Shown: piece by piece, positions 51,101 to 58,487 of the stretch
How the letters are laid out: the number at the start of each line of letters is the position of its first letter
How positions within the stretch are numbered: position 1 is the stretch's first letter
NCBI GenBank assembly: GCA_016845785.1
Contig: JAERSH010000009.1
Span: 1-59,807, forward strand
Origin: Fidelibacterota bacterium
GTDB lineage: Bacteria; Fidelibacterota; Marinisomatia; Marinisomatales; TCS55
Direction: 5' to 3'
DNA length: 59,807 nucleotides
Notes under the pieces: generated by a model
Told to the model about the DNA's origin: nothing
The model's database searches: none
Seen by the model: only the letters and a program-made list of their open reading frames with translations
Program-made: the position numbers and the translations under genes

Positions 51101-52633
51101 AGGGTCAAGGTGGCTGGGAACAGGGAGACGGTCATTCACTATGCGTAAATCAAATCCTTCACGGTTGATATTGGTGGTCCCCAAGTAATATACATTTTTG
51201 AACATGAGGGGCCACACAGGATGGCTCGGTGTTAAATTTTTGGGCTTCAGCATTTTCATTTTCAAATGATCATTGCCCGTAGATATGCCTTCGCCCACAA
51301 CCATGAGTGTATCGCCCGTAGTTCGGTCTGCGATGACATAGGTACAGCCCAACACTTCATCGCTGGCTTTTTGCCGCAATCGGATATAACCCAAATCTTC
51401 GCTTAGCACATAATCTTGACCTTGTTCCAATCGTTTGAAATTACCGGTTTGATCATGGCTCTCTTGGGGTAATCCCAAATCTGCATAGGCTGTTCCGGGA
51501 TTGGTTTCAGAATTGGTGGATTGATCCAACTGGTATAATTCAAAATTACGGACCACCACATTTCCGATTTGGTGGAGCCCTTCTTTTAGTGGATAAAATG
51601 ATGGAATGACGATAGGGCGACCTTGGTTGGATGTGACGACACCATTTCGATACCACTCATGAATATAGAAATATTGATTTTTGATAAAATTATAATCTTT
51701 AATCTGAAACGTCTGGGCTTCGCTTTTACCTTTATACTCTTGCGATTTCTTCTCGGTGTTTACCACGGATGCAATGGCGGTTACATTCATGGGGCCTAGT
51801 TTCGATACCGTTTTGACGCCAAAGAGTCCTTGATGGCTGGCGGACCCCATGAGAGATTGAGAGCCCGGGAGGGTCAGTGATACATTCCCTGCATCTACAG
51901 TCTGAATGATATCGTCTTCTTCCCCTTTATAATTGATTCGAATATTGTTCTCCCAACTAAAATCCCGCTCTGAATCGTGATCCACATTCACCGATACGCG
52001 CTCACCTATTTTCCCCTCCACACTAATGCGTTGGGTTTGATCAAATTCTAAATGTGTATTCTGGGTTTCATTCACTTTCGATCGGATTAATTCTTGATCC
52101 TGAAATACGAGATTACCTTTCACGGTAACATTCCCTCGAGCGGTTAATGAAACGCGGCCCAGTTTGGCCACATCCACACCAATCACTTCGATACCTCGCC
52201 CACGATTATCCTGAAGAATTTGAGATTGAGGCTTTCTCAAGGTGGTGGTATCGTGGATGGCCTTATGCATGGCCATTTGCCGATTGACTTTTATTTGGCG
52301 GTTTACATACCAATCCACGGGCGCCACAAATGGTATATTCATTGATTGTCCAAAGTATGCACCGGTGAAGGTGATGGTGGACCAATCTTTTGCTACATCA
52401 ATTTTTCTGACAATAACGAAGGGTAACCGAATCAGATTCCGTGATTCATAAGTGGTGGAATCGTAGGGCATGGCCAGTGAATATAGATACTGTTTATCCG
52501 GATTGTAAAGGAATGGAGAGTCGGGATGCCAGTTTTCTGGGAGGTCATGGATGGACGAACCCCCTTGGCCGTATGCGGGAAACAATACGGTCATCCATAA
52601 GCATATGCTGACAAAACGGATTCGTTTTGACAC
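48149..52633 (-). CDS. sprA: cell-surface protein SprA (Sov), N-terminal part
   Basis: SprA forms the giant outer-membrane barrel of the type IX secretion system. The start is set at GTG 52633 rather than ATG 52648, because the ribosome site GGAGGTGG lies inside the first codons of the ATG frame and 8 bases before GTG; the protein then begins MSKRIRFVSICLWMTVLFPA, a signal peptide. Characteristic blocks: RGIEVIGVDVAKLGRVSLTARG, GERVSVNVDHDSE, NVSLTLPGSQSLMGSASHQGLFG, EVGYEPMRNFIWGLNGR, GDPNGVAFIDDFEGSKRTTSIP and VWIDELRLSGVN. It has 1,494 residues and stops at TAA 48149; the same frame stays open after that for the remaining ~600 residues. Confidence 0.9.
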   Translation of the reverse strand: MSKRIRFVSICLWMTVLFPAYGQGGSSIHDLPENWHPDSPFLYNPDKQYLYSLAMPYDSTTYESRNLIRLPFVIVRKIDVAKDWSTITFTGAYFGQSMNIPFVAPVDWYVNRQIKVNRQMAMHKAIHDTTTLRKPQSQILQDNRGRGIEVIGVDVAKLGRVSLTARGNVTVKGNLVFQDQELIRSKVNETQNTHLEFDQTQRISVEGKIGERVSVNVDHDSERDFSWENNIRINYKGEEDDIIQTVDAGNVSLTLPGSQSLMGSASHQGLFGVKTVSKLGPMNVTAIASVVNTEKKSQEYKGKSEAQTFQIKDYNFIKNQYFYIHEWYRNGVVTSNQGRPIVIPSFYPLKEGLHQIGNVVVRNFELYQLDQSTNSETNPGTAYADLGLPQESHDQTGNFKRLEQGQDYVLSEDLGYIRLRQKASDEVLGCTYVIADRTTGDTLMVVGEGISTGNDHLKMKMLKPKNLTPSHPVWPLMFKNVYYLGTTNINREGFDLRIVNDRLPVPSHLDPQGNPYITQFGLDSLNESGVRSADQKIDLANGNIVSLADGVLFFPTYHPFAADTLPDGNQAPGLSGSLGTGKMYFSTQRTQITNDSRFTIEVDYANQSATINLGFMIVEGSEQVYKGGVSLKRGIDYQVDYFSGTIVLADDVDPNADIKVIYDKHQLVTFDKKTILGIRSQMDFGKNSFIGGTALYYNQSVVNEKVEVGYEPMRNFIWGLNGRFQQDMPMVTRALDKMPAIETDQPSSFSIEGEFAQILPNPNPINNRATGDPNGVAFIDDFEGSKRTTSIPILRRFWRESSAPVDMLTGESLDQRKRGRLKWFNPFVQTRTKDIWPNLSTSLRAQNETTDIMILEFDKRAYQETVRDDSVWGGIITPFYSGDYDQTQTKFFEIWMKGDRGKITVDLGQISEDRDGNGILNTEDIPVGGLIGDGILDDAEDVGLDGCTDGFEDGWGSCLDPEGPSYIDYVGAGETKLINTYSDVDPEDPNGDNWEYSEGSNDYSRINGTEKNALDAGRYPDTEDLDRTGFLDRSNDYFTKSFSLTDTTYLAGETKKNGVLTGWRLFRIPLVDFEKSNPGQDREWNNIHHLRIGVSDVDKKTYIQVAKIELVGNEWQELGIAADSSEIYSKENADSVFAISVINTDDNANYKPPEGVQGEYDRINQIRSKEQSLVMKFTELPGRASGAAMKSLIALSGERAQSYLSYDKMKMYVHGLSPWITHENSNVDFFLRFGFGENYYEVTQPVYDGWDEGLGRNSIELDLEWLTGLKLQDSSSVKKFSETDVFMDSVNFKEYRFTDEMGVETGKVIRIKGQPALNRIQFFIVGIRNNAEIPISGEVWIDELRLSGVNRDKGISMRVQSRVKLADVMNTSFAYRRQDADFHMLQRRLGSNKSNESFNVNSSFNVDKFLPKDWGMKIPISATLANTISRPKYFPGQDILVDQSNAPDSILAQSNAVTLTIAASKTGKSDNKLLKYTIDRMNTRFSMNRRSLSN

Positions 52634-52648
52634 GAAATCCACCTCCAT

Positions 52649-52735
52649 TATTTAAGTTAACAAGGCCCTTTCGGGCGCATTGATACCGACGAGCGGTTAG
52701 ATTAATCCGTTAACGTTGAGGCGATAGTCAGCTCC
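52649..52735 (-). promoter_or_regulatory. sprA leader with CCC-GAAA-GGG hairpin
   Basis: The 86 bases between rdgB and sprA contain GCCC-GAAA-GGGC, a short stable hairpin about 20-30 bases before the ribosome site, and two copies of GTTAAC. It could influence translation or separate the rdgB transcript. No known riboswitch class is recognised. Confidence 0.35.
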
Positions 52736-53344
52736 TTATGTTTGACGTCCATTGTTTTTTATCCATTTTTCGAGGATGACCGAGAAATTACGTAAAGCTT
52801 TCCCACGATGTGAAACACTATTCTTTTCCGCTTTTTCAAGGGATGCGAAGGTCTTTTTAAATGGGGGATAGTAAAAAATAGGATCGAATCCAAATCCACC
52901 ATTACCTTCTTTATGATCTAATATTTCCCCTTCTACCATTCCTTCTGTCCATTCATTTTTATGGGCCGTCACGAAGGCAATGACGGTGCGAAACCGAGCC
53001 GTCCGTTTTGCCATGGGGACGCCATCCAATTCGGAAAGCATCTTATTGCAGTTATCCTCAGAGGTGGCATATTCACCTGCATATCGGGCAGAATAAACAC
53101 CGGGGGCACCATCGAGCGCATCCACTTCCAGCCCCGTATCGTCCGCCAGGGCGGGCAATCCTGTTATGTTATGGACAGTTTCGGCCTTGATGAATGCATT
53201 CTCTTTTAAGGTGACACCGGTCTCAGGGATATCTCCAATTTGTGGAAATGCATCCAAAGTGAGGAGTTCAATGGGCAGATGAGCCAAAATGTCGGCCATT
53301 TCTTCCATTTTACCGCGATTATGTGTGGCGAGTACTATTTGCAA
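52736..53344 (-). CDS. rdgB: XTP/dITP diphosphatase (RdgB/HAM1 family)
   Basis: House-cleaning nucleotide pyrophosphatase that removes inosine and xanthosine triphosphates. It has 202 residues. MQIVLATHNRGKMEEM holds the T/SxNxxKxxE signature, ADDTGLEVDALDGAPGVYSARYAG (~65-88) the central substrate site, and GFGFDPIFYYPPFKKTFASL and VSHRGKALRNF the end. It is upstream of sprA by about 100 bases; whether it is in the same operon is unclear. Confidence 0.97.
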   Translation of the reverse strand: MQIVLATHNRGKMEEMADILAHLPIELLTLDAFPQIGDIPETGVTLKENAFIKAETVHNITGLPALADDTGLEVDALDGAPGVYSARYAGEYATSEDNCNKMLSELDGVPMAKRTARFRTVIAFVTAHKNEWTEGMVEGEILDHKEGNGGFGFDPIFYYPPFKKTFASLEKAEKNSVSHRGKALRNFSVILEKWIKNNGRQT

Positions 53345-53423
53345 ATTATTCCTCGGAAAAAGGCTCGGAAAACTACCGGTTTTTCAGAAGAGACCCAATG
53401 GGATTTCGGGCCGTATCAATATT

Positions 53424-53633
53424 TTATTTACATTCCCCTTTTGTCCATGAAAGCACACCTGAACTCCCCGCAGTACAGGCATTGCCATAGGTTTTTTCAT
53501 CACATCCGCATACCGGATCCCAAACGGTTGGGCATGGATCATTGGTGATCTTACTTTCATCGATACAGCCATCATTCCTGTCTTCTTCACAGGCAGTAAA
53601 AATTAAAGTAAGGGTGAGGAAAATTCGCTTCAT
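53424..53633 (-). CDS. Kazal-type protease-inhibitor lipoprotein (copy 2)
   Basis: A 69-residue protein. MKRIFLTLTLIFTACEED is a lipoprotein signal with the Cys at ~15. The rest is a Cys-rich fold: CIDESKITNDPCPTVWDPVCGCDEKTYGNACTAG...KGEC, whose PVCGCDxxTYxNxC core is the Kazal pattern of serine-protease inhibitors. It likely sits on the membrane facing the periplasm or outside and protects against proteases. It is a diverged tandem copy of the next gene, 42 bases apart. Confidence 0.85.
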   Translation of the reverse strand: MKRIFLTLTLIFTACEEDRNDGCIDESKITNDPCPTVWDPVCGCDEKTYGNACTAGSSGVLSWTKGECK

Positions 53634-53675
53634 AACAGTGAATTTATAGCATCATACAAATAAGAATCAAATATG

Positions 53676-53885
53676 CTAATCGCACTCCCCTTTTTTCCAA
53701 TTATCTAATCCTGCATTTTCAGCTACACATGAATTGGAATAGGTTTGATTATCGCAACCACAAACAGGATCCCAAATACGAGGACAAGAATCATTTTTTA
53801 TTTTACTCTCGTCTATACAGTTATCTCTTGTTTCTTCGCATCCAAAAAACGTGACTGCGACCAAACCCATGAGAAAGGATCTCAT
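53676..53885 (-). CDS. Kazal-type protease-inhibitor lipoprotein (copy 1)
   Basis: A 69-residue paralogue of the neighbour, with lipoprotein signal MRSFLMGLVAVTFFGCEE and the Kazal core CPRIWDPVCGCDNQTYSNSCVAE...KGEC. The two share DESKI-xND-xCP and WDPVCGCD but differ in the loop that would contact a protease (VWDP versus IWDP and flanks). The start overlaps the SEC-C gene's stop by 4 bases, so this copy is cotranscribed with SEC-C and the carbonic-anhydrase-like gene. Confidence 0.85.
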   Translation of the reverse strand: MRSFLMGLVAVTFFGCEETRDNCIDESKIKNDSCPRIWDPVCGCDNQTYSNSCVAENAGLDNWKKGECD

Positions 53886-54391
53886 TGATCTTTCTTTGGC
53901 GTAATATCATGCCAATGACCGTGCTCAGTAGACCATTCCTTACCTTCGGGAACGGGGCCATCAGGCTGGGGAATATTTAATGGCTGCTGTTGAGCCGGTG
54001 AAACAGGTGCGGGTGCAGCTGCAGGGGTTGCGTCGTGCCAATGACCATGTTCCGGTGACCAGACTTTTCCTTCCGGTACAGGACCTTCAGGCTGGGGTGC
54101 ATTCAAATTTCGATCTACACCCACTGGTTTGGGTGGAACAGGAGGAAGGTTTGTATTGATATCATGGTAATGGCCATGTTCTTCAGACCACACTTTCCCC
54201 GGTGGTGCTGAGTGTGCATTATCATTACTGGCGGATGAAAATATATCCTTCAAAAACCAGATGGCCACCAATCCGATTGCGCCATATTTGGCCATTTTCT
54301 TCCATGGTGTTTCTTCCGATTTCAATCCATGGCATGCTTTATATTTTTTACCGCTACCGCAATGGCAGGGGTCATTTCGATTTATTTTCAT
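53882..54391 (-). CDS. SEC-C motif membrane protein with three His-rich repeats
   Basis: The start is set at ATG 54391 (MKINRNDPCHCGSGKKYKACHG), because AAAGGAAACATC precedes it and the ATG overlaps the stop of the upstream gene; a longer frame upstream is open but unneeded. It has 169 residues. Residues 1-22 are a SEC-C zinc motif (CxC...CH), residues ~33-48 a membrane helix (YGAIGLVAIWFLKDIF), and the rest contains three repeats: PPGKVWSEEHGHYHDI, PEGKVWSPEHGHWHDA and PEGKEWSTEHGHWHDI, spaced by Pro/Ala linkers. Each repeat has three His in EHGHxHD, a plausible metal site. Function unknown. Confidence 0.8.
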   Translation of the reverse strand: MKINRNDPCHCGSGKKYKACHGLKSEETPWKKMAKYGAIGLVAIWFLKDIFSSASNDNAHSAPPGKVWSEEHGHYHDINTNLPPVPPKPVGVDRNLNAPQPEGPVPEGKVWSPEHGHWHDATPAAAPAPVSPAQQQPLNIPQPDGPVPEGKEWSTEHGHWHDITPKKDQ

Positions 54392-54924
54392 GATGTTTCC
54401 TTTTGGTGGTCCTGATGGAGATTCGCCAGTCCCACATATTTTTTTGCCCATTTTACATTTTGGTCATAAGTGGATGGGGGCAATGTTTTAATAACTTTAC
54501 CCGGAACACCAACCACCAATCCATAATCCGGGACATTCATCCCTTCTTTGACCAATGCGCCGGCGCCAACCACGGCACCTTTCCCGATGGTGGCACCATT
54601 CATAATGATTGCGCCCATCCCGATGAGGGCACCATCTTTTATCGTACATCCATGGATGATTGCATTATGCCCCACGGTGACATGATCACCCACAATGACG
54701 CCTTGATCATTTTCAAGATGAATAACACTATTATCCTGAATATTGGATCTTTCGCCAATTACAATTTGATTGATGTCGCCCCGGCAAACCGTATTATACC
54801 AAATAGAACTGTTTGCTTTGAGGATGACATCTCCAATGATTCTTGCCCCATCGGCCACGAATGCTGTTTCATGAATTTGGGGTGTCTTGATAGAGACATT
54901 TTCTCTTAAATCTGTTTTTTCCAT
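54388..54924 (-). CDS. gamma-carbonic-anhydrase-like hexapeptide protein
   Basis: A 178-residue left-handed beta-helix protein of the gamma-carbonic anhydrase/PaaY/YrdA family. Repeats run from ADGARIIGDVILKANSSIWY through VIGERSNIQDNSVIHL, VGDHVTVGHNAIIHGC and GMGAIIMNGATIGKGAVVGAGALV. His residues in VGHNAIIHG and VIHLEND are at the zinc positions. Activity in this subgroup is often absent or unknown. It overlaps the SEC-C start by 4 bases, so the SEC-C protein is translated from the same message. Confidence 0.92.
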   Translation of the reverse strand: MEKTDLRENVSIKTPQIHETAFVADGARIIGDVILKANSSIWYNTVCRGDINQIVIGERSNIQDNSVIHLENDQGVIVGDHVTVGHNAIIHGCTIKDGALIGMGAIIMNGATIGKGAVVGAGALVKEGMNVPDYGLVVGVPGKVIKTLPPSTYDQNVKWAKKYVGLANLHQDHQKETS

Positions 54925-54943
54925 TATTTATCTTGTTAAATCT

Positions 54944-55336
54944 TTATTCAATATAATCCCAAAATGTATTCGGATGGCATAGTCGAATGTTATGATAAGA
55001 TTTTAGGTCTAACAAATCTTTATCACCTGTAAAAATAACAGGAGCATTGACTTCAATTGCTAATGATAAAATATTATCATCATCAGAATCTCTACATACG
55101 GGTGGTTCTAAAGTATCATGTTCTACGGATTGGAATGTATTTAAAAATTGGTCGATATCATTTAAGAATGATTTATCTGCATTGAATTTTTCTTTCATTA
55201 CTGTTAAAACTTCATTCTTGATAAATGGGGAAACCACCATGATATCTGCTTCAGAACAATATGAAAGAATTCGGTGGCAGATCCCTTCACTGATGATACC
55301 AGCAATGATAACATTGCTATCTAAAATAATTTTCAC
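54944..55336 (-). CDS. PIN-domain toxin
   Basis: A 130-residue PIN-fold ribonuclease. Acidic residues of the metal site are seen in MKIILDSNVIIAG, IKNEVLTVM, DSDDDNILSLA and IFTGDKDLL. It is of the putative-toxin PIN subfamily that pairs with ribbon-helix-helix antitoxins. The start overlaps the antitoxin's stop by 4 bases, the usual type II layout. It probably cleaves RNA when the antitoxin is lost. Confidence 0.9.
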   Translation of the reverse strand: MKIILDSNVIIAGIISEGICHRILSYCSEADIMVVSPFIKNEVLTVMKEKFNADKSFLNDIDQFLNTFQSVEHDTLEPPVCRDSDDDNILSLAIEVNAPVIFTGDKDLLDLKSYHNIRLCHPNTFWDYIE

Positions 55337-55551
55337 GAAACGAGATTAAATACGTCTTCGTCTGTGTATACATTCATGCTGCGAGCCAACGGAATACCTT
55401 GCTGGCGTAGGGCTTCTAACTGCTGAGTACGGATATATCCTTTGATGGCTTTTCGAACCAATCGACTGCGGGTTACACCTTCTTTCGCCGCTGTTTTATC
55501 TATTGATTCAAGCTCTTCTGGTGATGCGCTAATGCTAATGACTTCTCTCAT
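55333..55551 (-). CDS. ribbon-helix-helix antitoxin
   Basis: A 72-residue CopG-like protein. REVISISASPEELESIDKTAAKEGVTRSRLVRKAIKGYI is the strand-helix-helix DNA-binding part, and the C-terminal part (LEALRQQGIPLARSMNVYTDEDVFNLV) would bind the PIN toxin. The antitoxin is first in the operon, and the palindromic operator lies just upstream. Confidence 0.9.
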   Translation of the reverse strand: MREVISISASPEELESIDKTAAKEGVTRSRLVRKAIKGYIRTQQLEALRQQGIPLARSMNVYTDEDVFNLVS

Positions 55552-55566
55552 AATTCTTTCTTTTTA

Positions 55567-55583
55567 TTACATTGTAATACAAT
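55567..55583. promoter_or_regulatory. overlapping palindromes before the antitoxin
   Basis: ttacattgtaa (55567-55577) and attgtaatacaat (55571-55583) are both perfect dyads and overlap by 7 bases. They lie 16-32 bases upstream of the antitoxin ATG, the expected position for autorepression by the RHH protein. Confidence 0.6.
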
Positions 55584-55625
55584 TTATTGTTTTACTCAAT
55601 TATAATTCAAGTTATTATTAACCCA

Positions 55626-56921
55626 TCATGATAATTGTTTATACCGATACCGCAAAAAGAAAGTCTGACATAATCCGGCCGCCACAAATACATTAATCGC
55701 CCAATAAATTCCCGGCATGGTGGCCCAATTCGATCCCAGCCATAGACCAAAAAGTGCAAGCCCCACATAAATCATCACCGCTTCACTGATGCCTTTTGTT
55801 TCATGGTAGTGCACCAATAATCCCCCATACCAAGATTGATATACTTGATACCCAGGCATGAGTATGGCAAACATAATGGTCACCGATGCCAGTTGGGTTA
55901 ATTCAGGTGAAATGCCAGTAACATACTTAAACCAGAATCCGCCCAATGGTGTAAAAGCAATCAAGGCCAAAAGCCCCATGGTAGATAGGGCCAAAATTCT
56001 GGCGAATCGATTCAGCTGAATCTTTCCTTCCGGCTCTCCTGCCAAACTTACCACCACCTCATTGTAAGCAAAACCCATCCCGCGTGTGAGAAAAACCAAT
56101 CCATAGACTACGGGCCAAGCGGCCAATGAAGGTAGTGCTTCTGGCATACGACTCATCCCGGCTGCACCGGCGGGGTGAATCAACAGTGTCATGAGAGGTG
56201 TCATGGCGAGCGGTAAATAAAATCGTGTAAAAGATTGGCGCGTGATGGGTGATGCTTCACTGGTTTCCGGTAATCGATTGTGGAGTATAGGCTGTACCGC
56301 CATATGGGCGTAAAGGGCTTCCATGGTAACTGAAATCGCCACGGCACATGCACCAACAACCACACCGGAGAAATCTGTAAATCCATATCCAATGGTCAAA
56401 ATTGATATGAGTGAAATCAATCGAATGGCCGTCCCTATGGCTACAGCCTTGGAGTTACCATATTTAATCATGGTACCTTGATTTAGCCGGCGCCAGGCAA
56501 TCATGAATGTCCATGGCGTCATGATTTGAAGTCCAATCCTACCCGGTTCAATGAGTGCAGCCGGTACTTTGAGTAACCCTTCTGCCAAGAAGTAGTAACA
56601 AGGTGTAAATGCAACCAAAACATGGAGGGCAGAAAGGGCCACAGACATGATGACCATATATCGAAAAAGGGTTTGATAGGCCAACCGATCTTTTGCCAAA
56701 GCCGTGCTGGCTGTGAGGAGCATAATAATGGGGCCTTCGATGGCCAATGAAATAGGATAAATCAGTGAACCCCACGCAGCGAGGGTGATCTCTGGTGCGG
56801 CCATTCGTGCAACAAATGCAGTAAGCATGGGTGTCTCGATGCCCATCAAAAACCAACTGCCGGCCAATGGGAGCCAAAGGCGAAATACTTGTTTGAGTGT
56901 TATCGGTTGTGTCTGAGTCAT
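55626..56921 (-). CDS. MATE/ANKH-like multipass transporter
   Basis: A 431-residue integral membrane protein with about 12 hydrophobic segments. The start FRLWLPLAGSWFLMGIETPMLTAFVARM and later SLIYPISLAIEGPIIMLLTASTALAKD, then TPWTFMIAWRRLNQGTMIKYG, resemble the MATE/MOP superfamily and the progressive-ankylosis (ANKH) branch. ANKH exports small anions such as pyrophosphate, ATP or citrate. The substrate here is unknown. It stands between the TA pair and an unknown secreted protein with no overlap. Confidence 0.7.
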   Translation of the reverse strand: MTQTQPITLKQVFRLWLPLAGSWFLMGIETPMLTAFVARMAAPEITLAAWGSLIYPISLAIEGPIIMLLTASTALAKDRLAYQTLFRYMVIMSVALSALHVLVAFTPCYYFLAEGLLKVPAALIEPGRIGLQIMTPWTFMIAWRRLNQGTMIKYGNSKAVAIGTAIRLISLISILTIGYGFTDFSGVVVGACAVAISVTMEALYAHMAVQPILHNRLPETSEASPITRQSFTRFYLPLAMTPLMTLLIHPAGAAGMSRMPEALPSLAAWPVVYGLVFLTRGMGFAYNEVVVSLAGEPEGKIQLNRFARILALSTMGLLALIAFTPLGGFWFKYVTGISPELTQLASVTIMFAILMPGYQVYQSWYGGLLVHYHETKGISEAVMIYVGLALFGLWLGSNWATMPGIYWAINVFVAAGLCQTFFLRYRYKQLS

Positions 56922-56965
56922 GGATTAAATAGGTGAAAGAAGGGGCATTGCCACTCCTTCAGACA

Positions 56966-58390
56966 TTATTCCACACAAGGAAACAATATTTCGAACATCC
57001 CGGGCATGGCATAAAAGGCATTGGGCAAATAGGGGCCCATAATTTCTTTTTCTTTCCCAATCTCCGTCACATTTTGGATGGCATGGGCAAAATCCGGGTG
57101 GGCCAGCATATTTCGAATTTGCACTACTGTCACATCGTCATCCAAGACACCATCGCCATCATCGGCCATGGGTAGCCATCCAATACCGCATTCGGGATAG
57201 GCATTTCTCGGGCGGTCTTCTTCTCGACTGATGACAATTATATATTCTCCATTTTCATTCACCGGGACTTGCTCATCAAAAAGGCAGTCATTCACACGTG
57301 TGTTGGCGAATCCTTGATTTGAGCAAATGGACCAATATACCAATTCACCGGCATTTCGTACAGGATCGCCATGGTATGTGGTCGGGGTAGTGGGAAGCTT
57401 TCCTCTCAGAACGAATATCTTGCCATGCTTCCGATTGATGATAGTTCGAACATAATTATTATCCAGATTTGGGTAGAATCCGCCGGTACTTTTTCGAGGG
57501 GATTTGGGCATTTGTCCTGTATAAATCCCCAATAGAAATTCGCGATCATATTGTAAAAACCACTTGGGCGGTACCTGAGCAGGCCATGTATCGGGCTTAC
57601 CCGGTTGGTTCACAATTTTCATATAAGTCTGCATGGGTACACCAATGGCATTGGGTGTTATCATGGGTGGCTGATTGGTGGTCAGCAATTTGCAGGCTTC
57701 CGCTCCGCGAAATACGTCTCCATTGGGCATAGTCAAAACGGGCTCGGGCAAGGATACACCACCCGTAGGCGCTGTGCCATTATCCGGGACGTAAATACGA
57801 TAAATAACCGATTGTTGTCCATTGCCATAAGATGCTGCATTTAATGAATTTTGACCTAGAACCGGCGATTCATCTGTATCCGCCACATCCGTGTGTAAAT
57901 TGATTCGAGTCCCTTCTTTTCGCCGGATATTTTTCCCCAGATCCACCACATCCACCTTATATCCTCTTTTTTCTGAATCCCGTCTCGCACCTTGGATAAA
58001 TGGATTCACGGCACCATCATTAGGTACAATTAAATAATCGGCTAGGGATTCTACCGGCGCACCCCGTTCATCATAACTGATGAGGGACATATATCGTGAA
58101 TGGGGAAAATCGCCTTCCAAAGAAAGGGTGGCACCTTCTGGTGTGGAGAAAGTGGCATGCCAATAAAATACACCTGCATCCGGGTAGGCCACATTCACAT
58201 ATGGATCTTTGCTGGCAGGACCTCGGGTCCAAAAGCATGTGCGCGGACCGGGAATTTTTTCACGGGTAGATTCAACAATTTGTTGTTTCGCTTTTTTGCG
58301 GGTTGGGTCTGTAGCCACTTCCATAATGAAATACACACCGACCGCAACCAAAATCATCATTATAATATTCTTTTTCACTTTTAATTCCAT
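56966..58390 (-). CDS. exported protein of unknown function (DUF1214-like end)
   Basis: A 474-residue protein with one N-terminal membrane helix (NIIMMILVAVGVYFIMEVA). The body contains VAYPDAGVFYWHATFSTPEGATLSLEGDFPHSRYMSLISYDERG, which recalls the FPHARYxS-F-YD region of DUF1214-type proteins. A later part is YGNGQQSVIYRIYVPDNG and VLRGKLPTTPTTYHGDPV, and C-x17-C-type cysteines occur (SICSNQGFANTRVNDCLFDEQ). It is likely periplasmic or surface exposed. I do not know its function. Divergent from the enolase-superfamily gene. Confidence 0.65.
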   Translation of the reverse strand: MELKVKKNIIMMILVAVGVYFIMEVATDPTRKKAKQQIVESTREKIPGPRTCFWTRGPASKDPYVNVAYPDAGVFYWHATFSTPEGATLSLEGDFPHSRYMSLISYDERGAPVESLADYLIVPNDGAVNPFIQGARRDSEKRGYKVDVVDLGKNIRRKEGTRINLHTDVADTDESPVLGQNSLNAASYGNGQQSVIYRIYVPDNGTAPTGGVSLPEPVLTMPNGDVFRGAEACKLLTTNQPPMITPNAIGVPMQTYMKIVNQPGKPDTWPAQVPPKWFLQYDREFLLGIYTGQMPKSPRKSTGGFYPNLDNNYVRTIINRKHGKIFVLRGKLPTTPTTYHGDPVRNAGELVYWSICSNQGFANTRVNDCLFDEQVPVNENGEYIIVISREEDRPRNAYPECGIGWLPMADDGDGVLDDDVTVVQIRNMLAHPDFAHAIQNVTEIGKEKEIMGPYLPNAFYAMPGMFEILFPCVE

Positions 58391-58487
58391 TTATCCATTA
58401 AATCTATTCCTTGAATATAGGATTGGTATTACTGAGAAAAAAGTGGGGTTCAATCCATAACCGTTATTAGGTTTACGGTTAATAATC

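Noticed and set aside
53384-53590. 68-codon ORF overlapping the Kazal gene
   Set aside because: It is in another frame of a gene that has a clear lipoprotein signal and Kazal cysteines.
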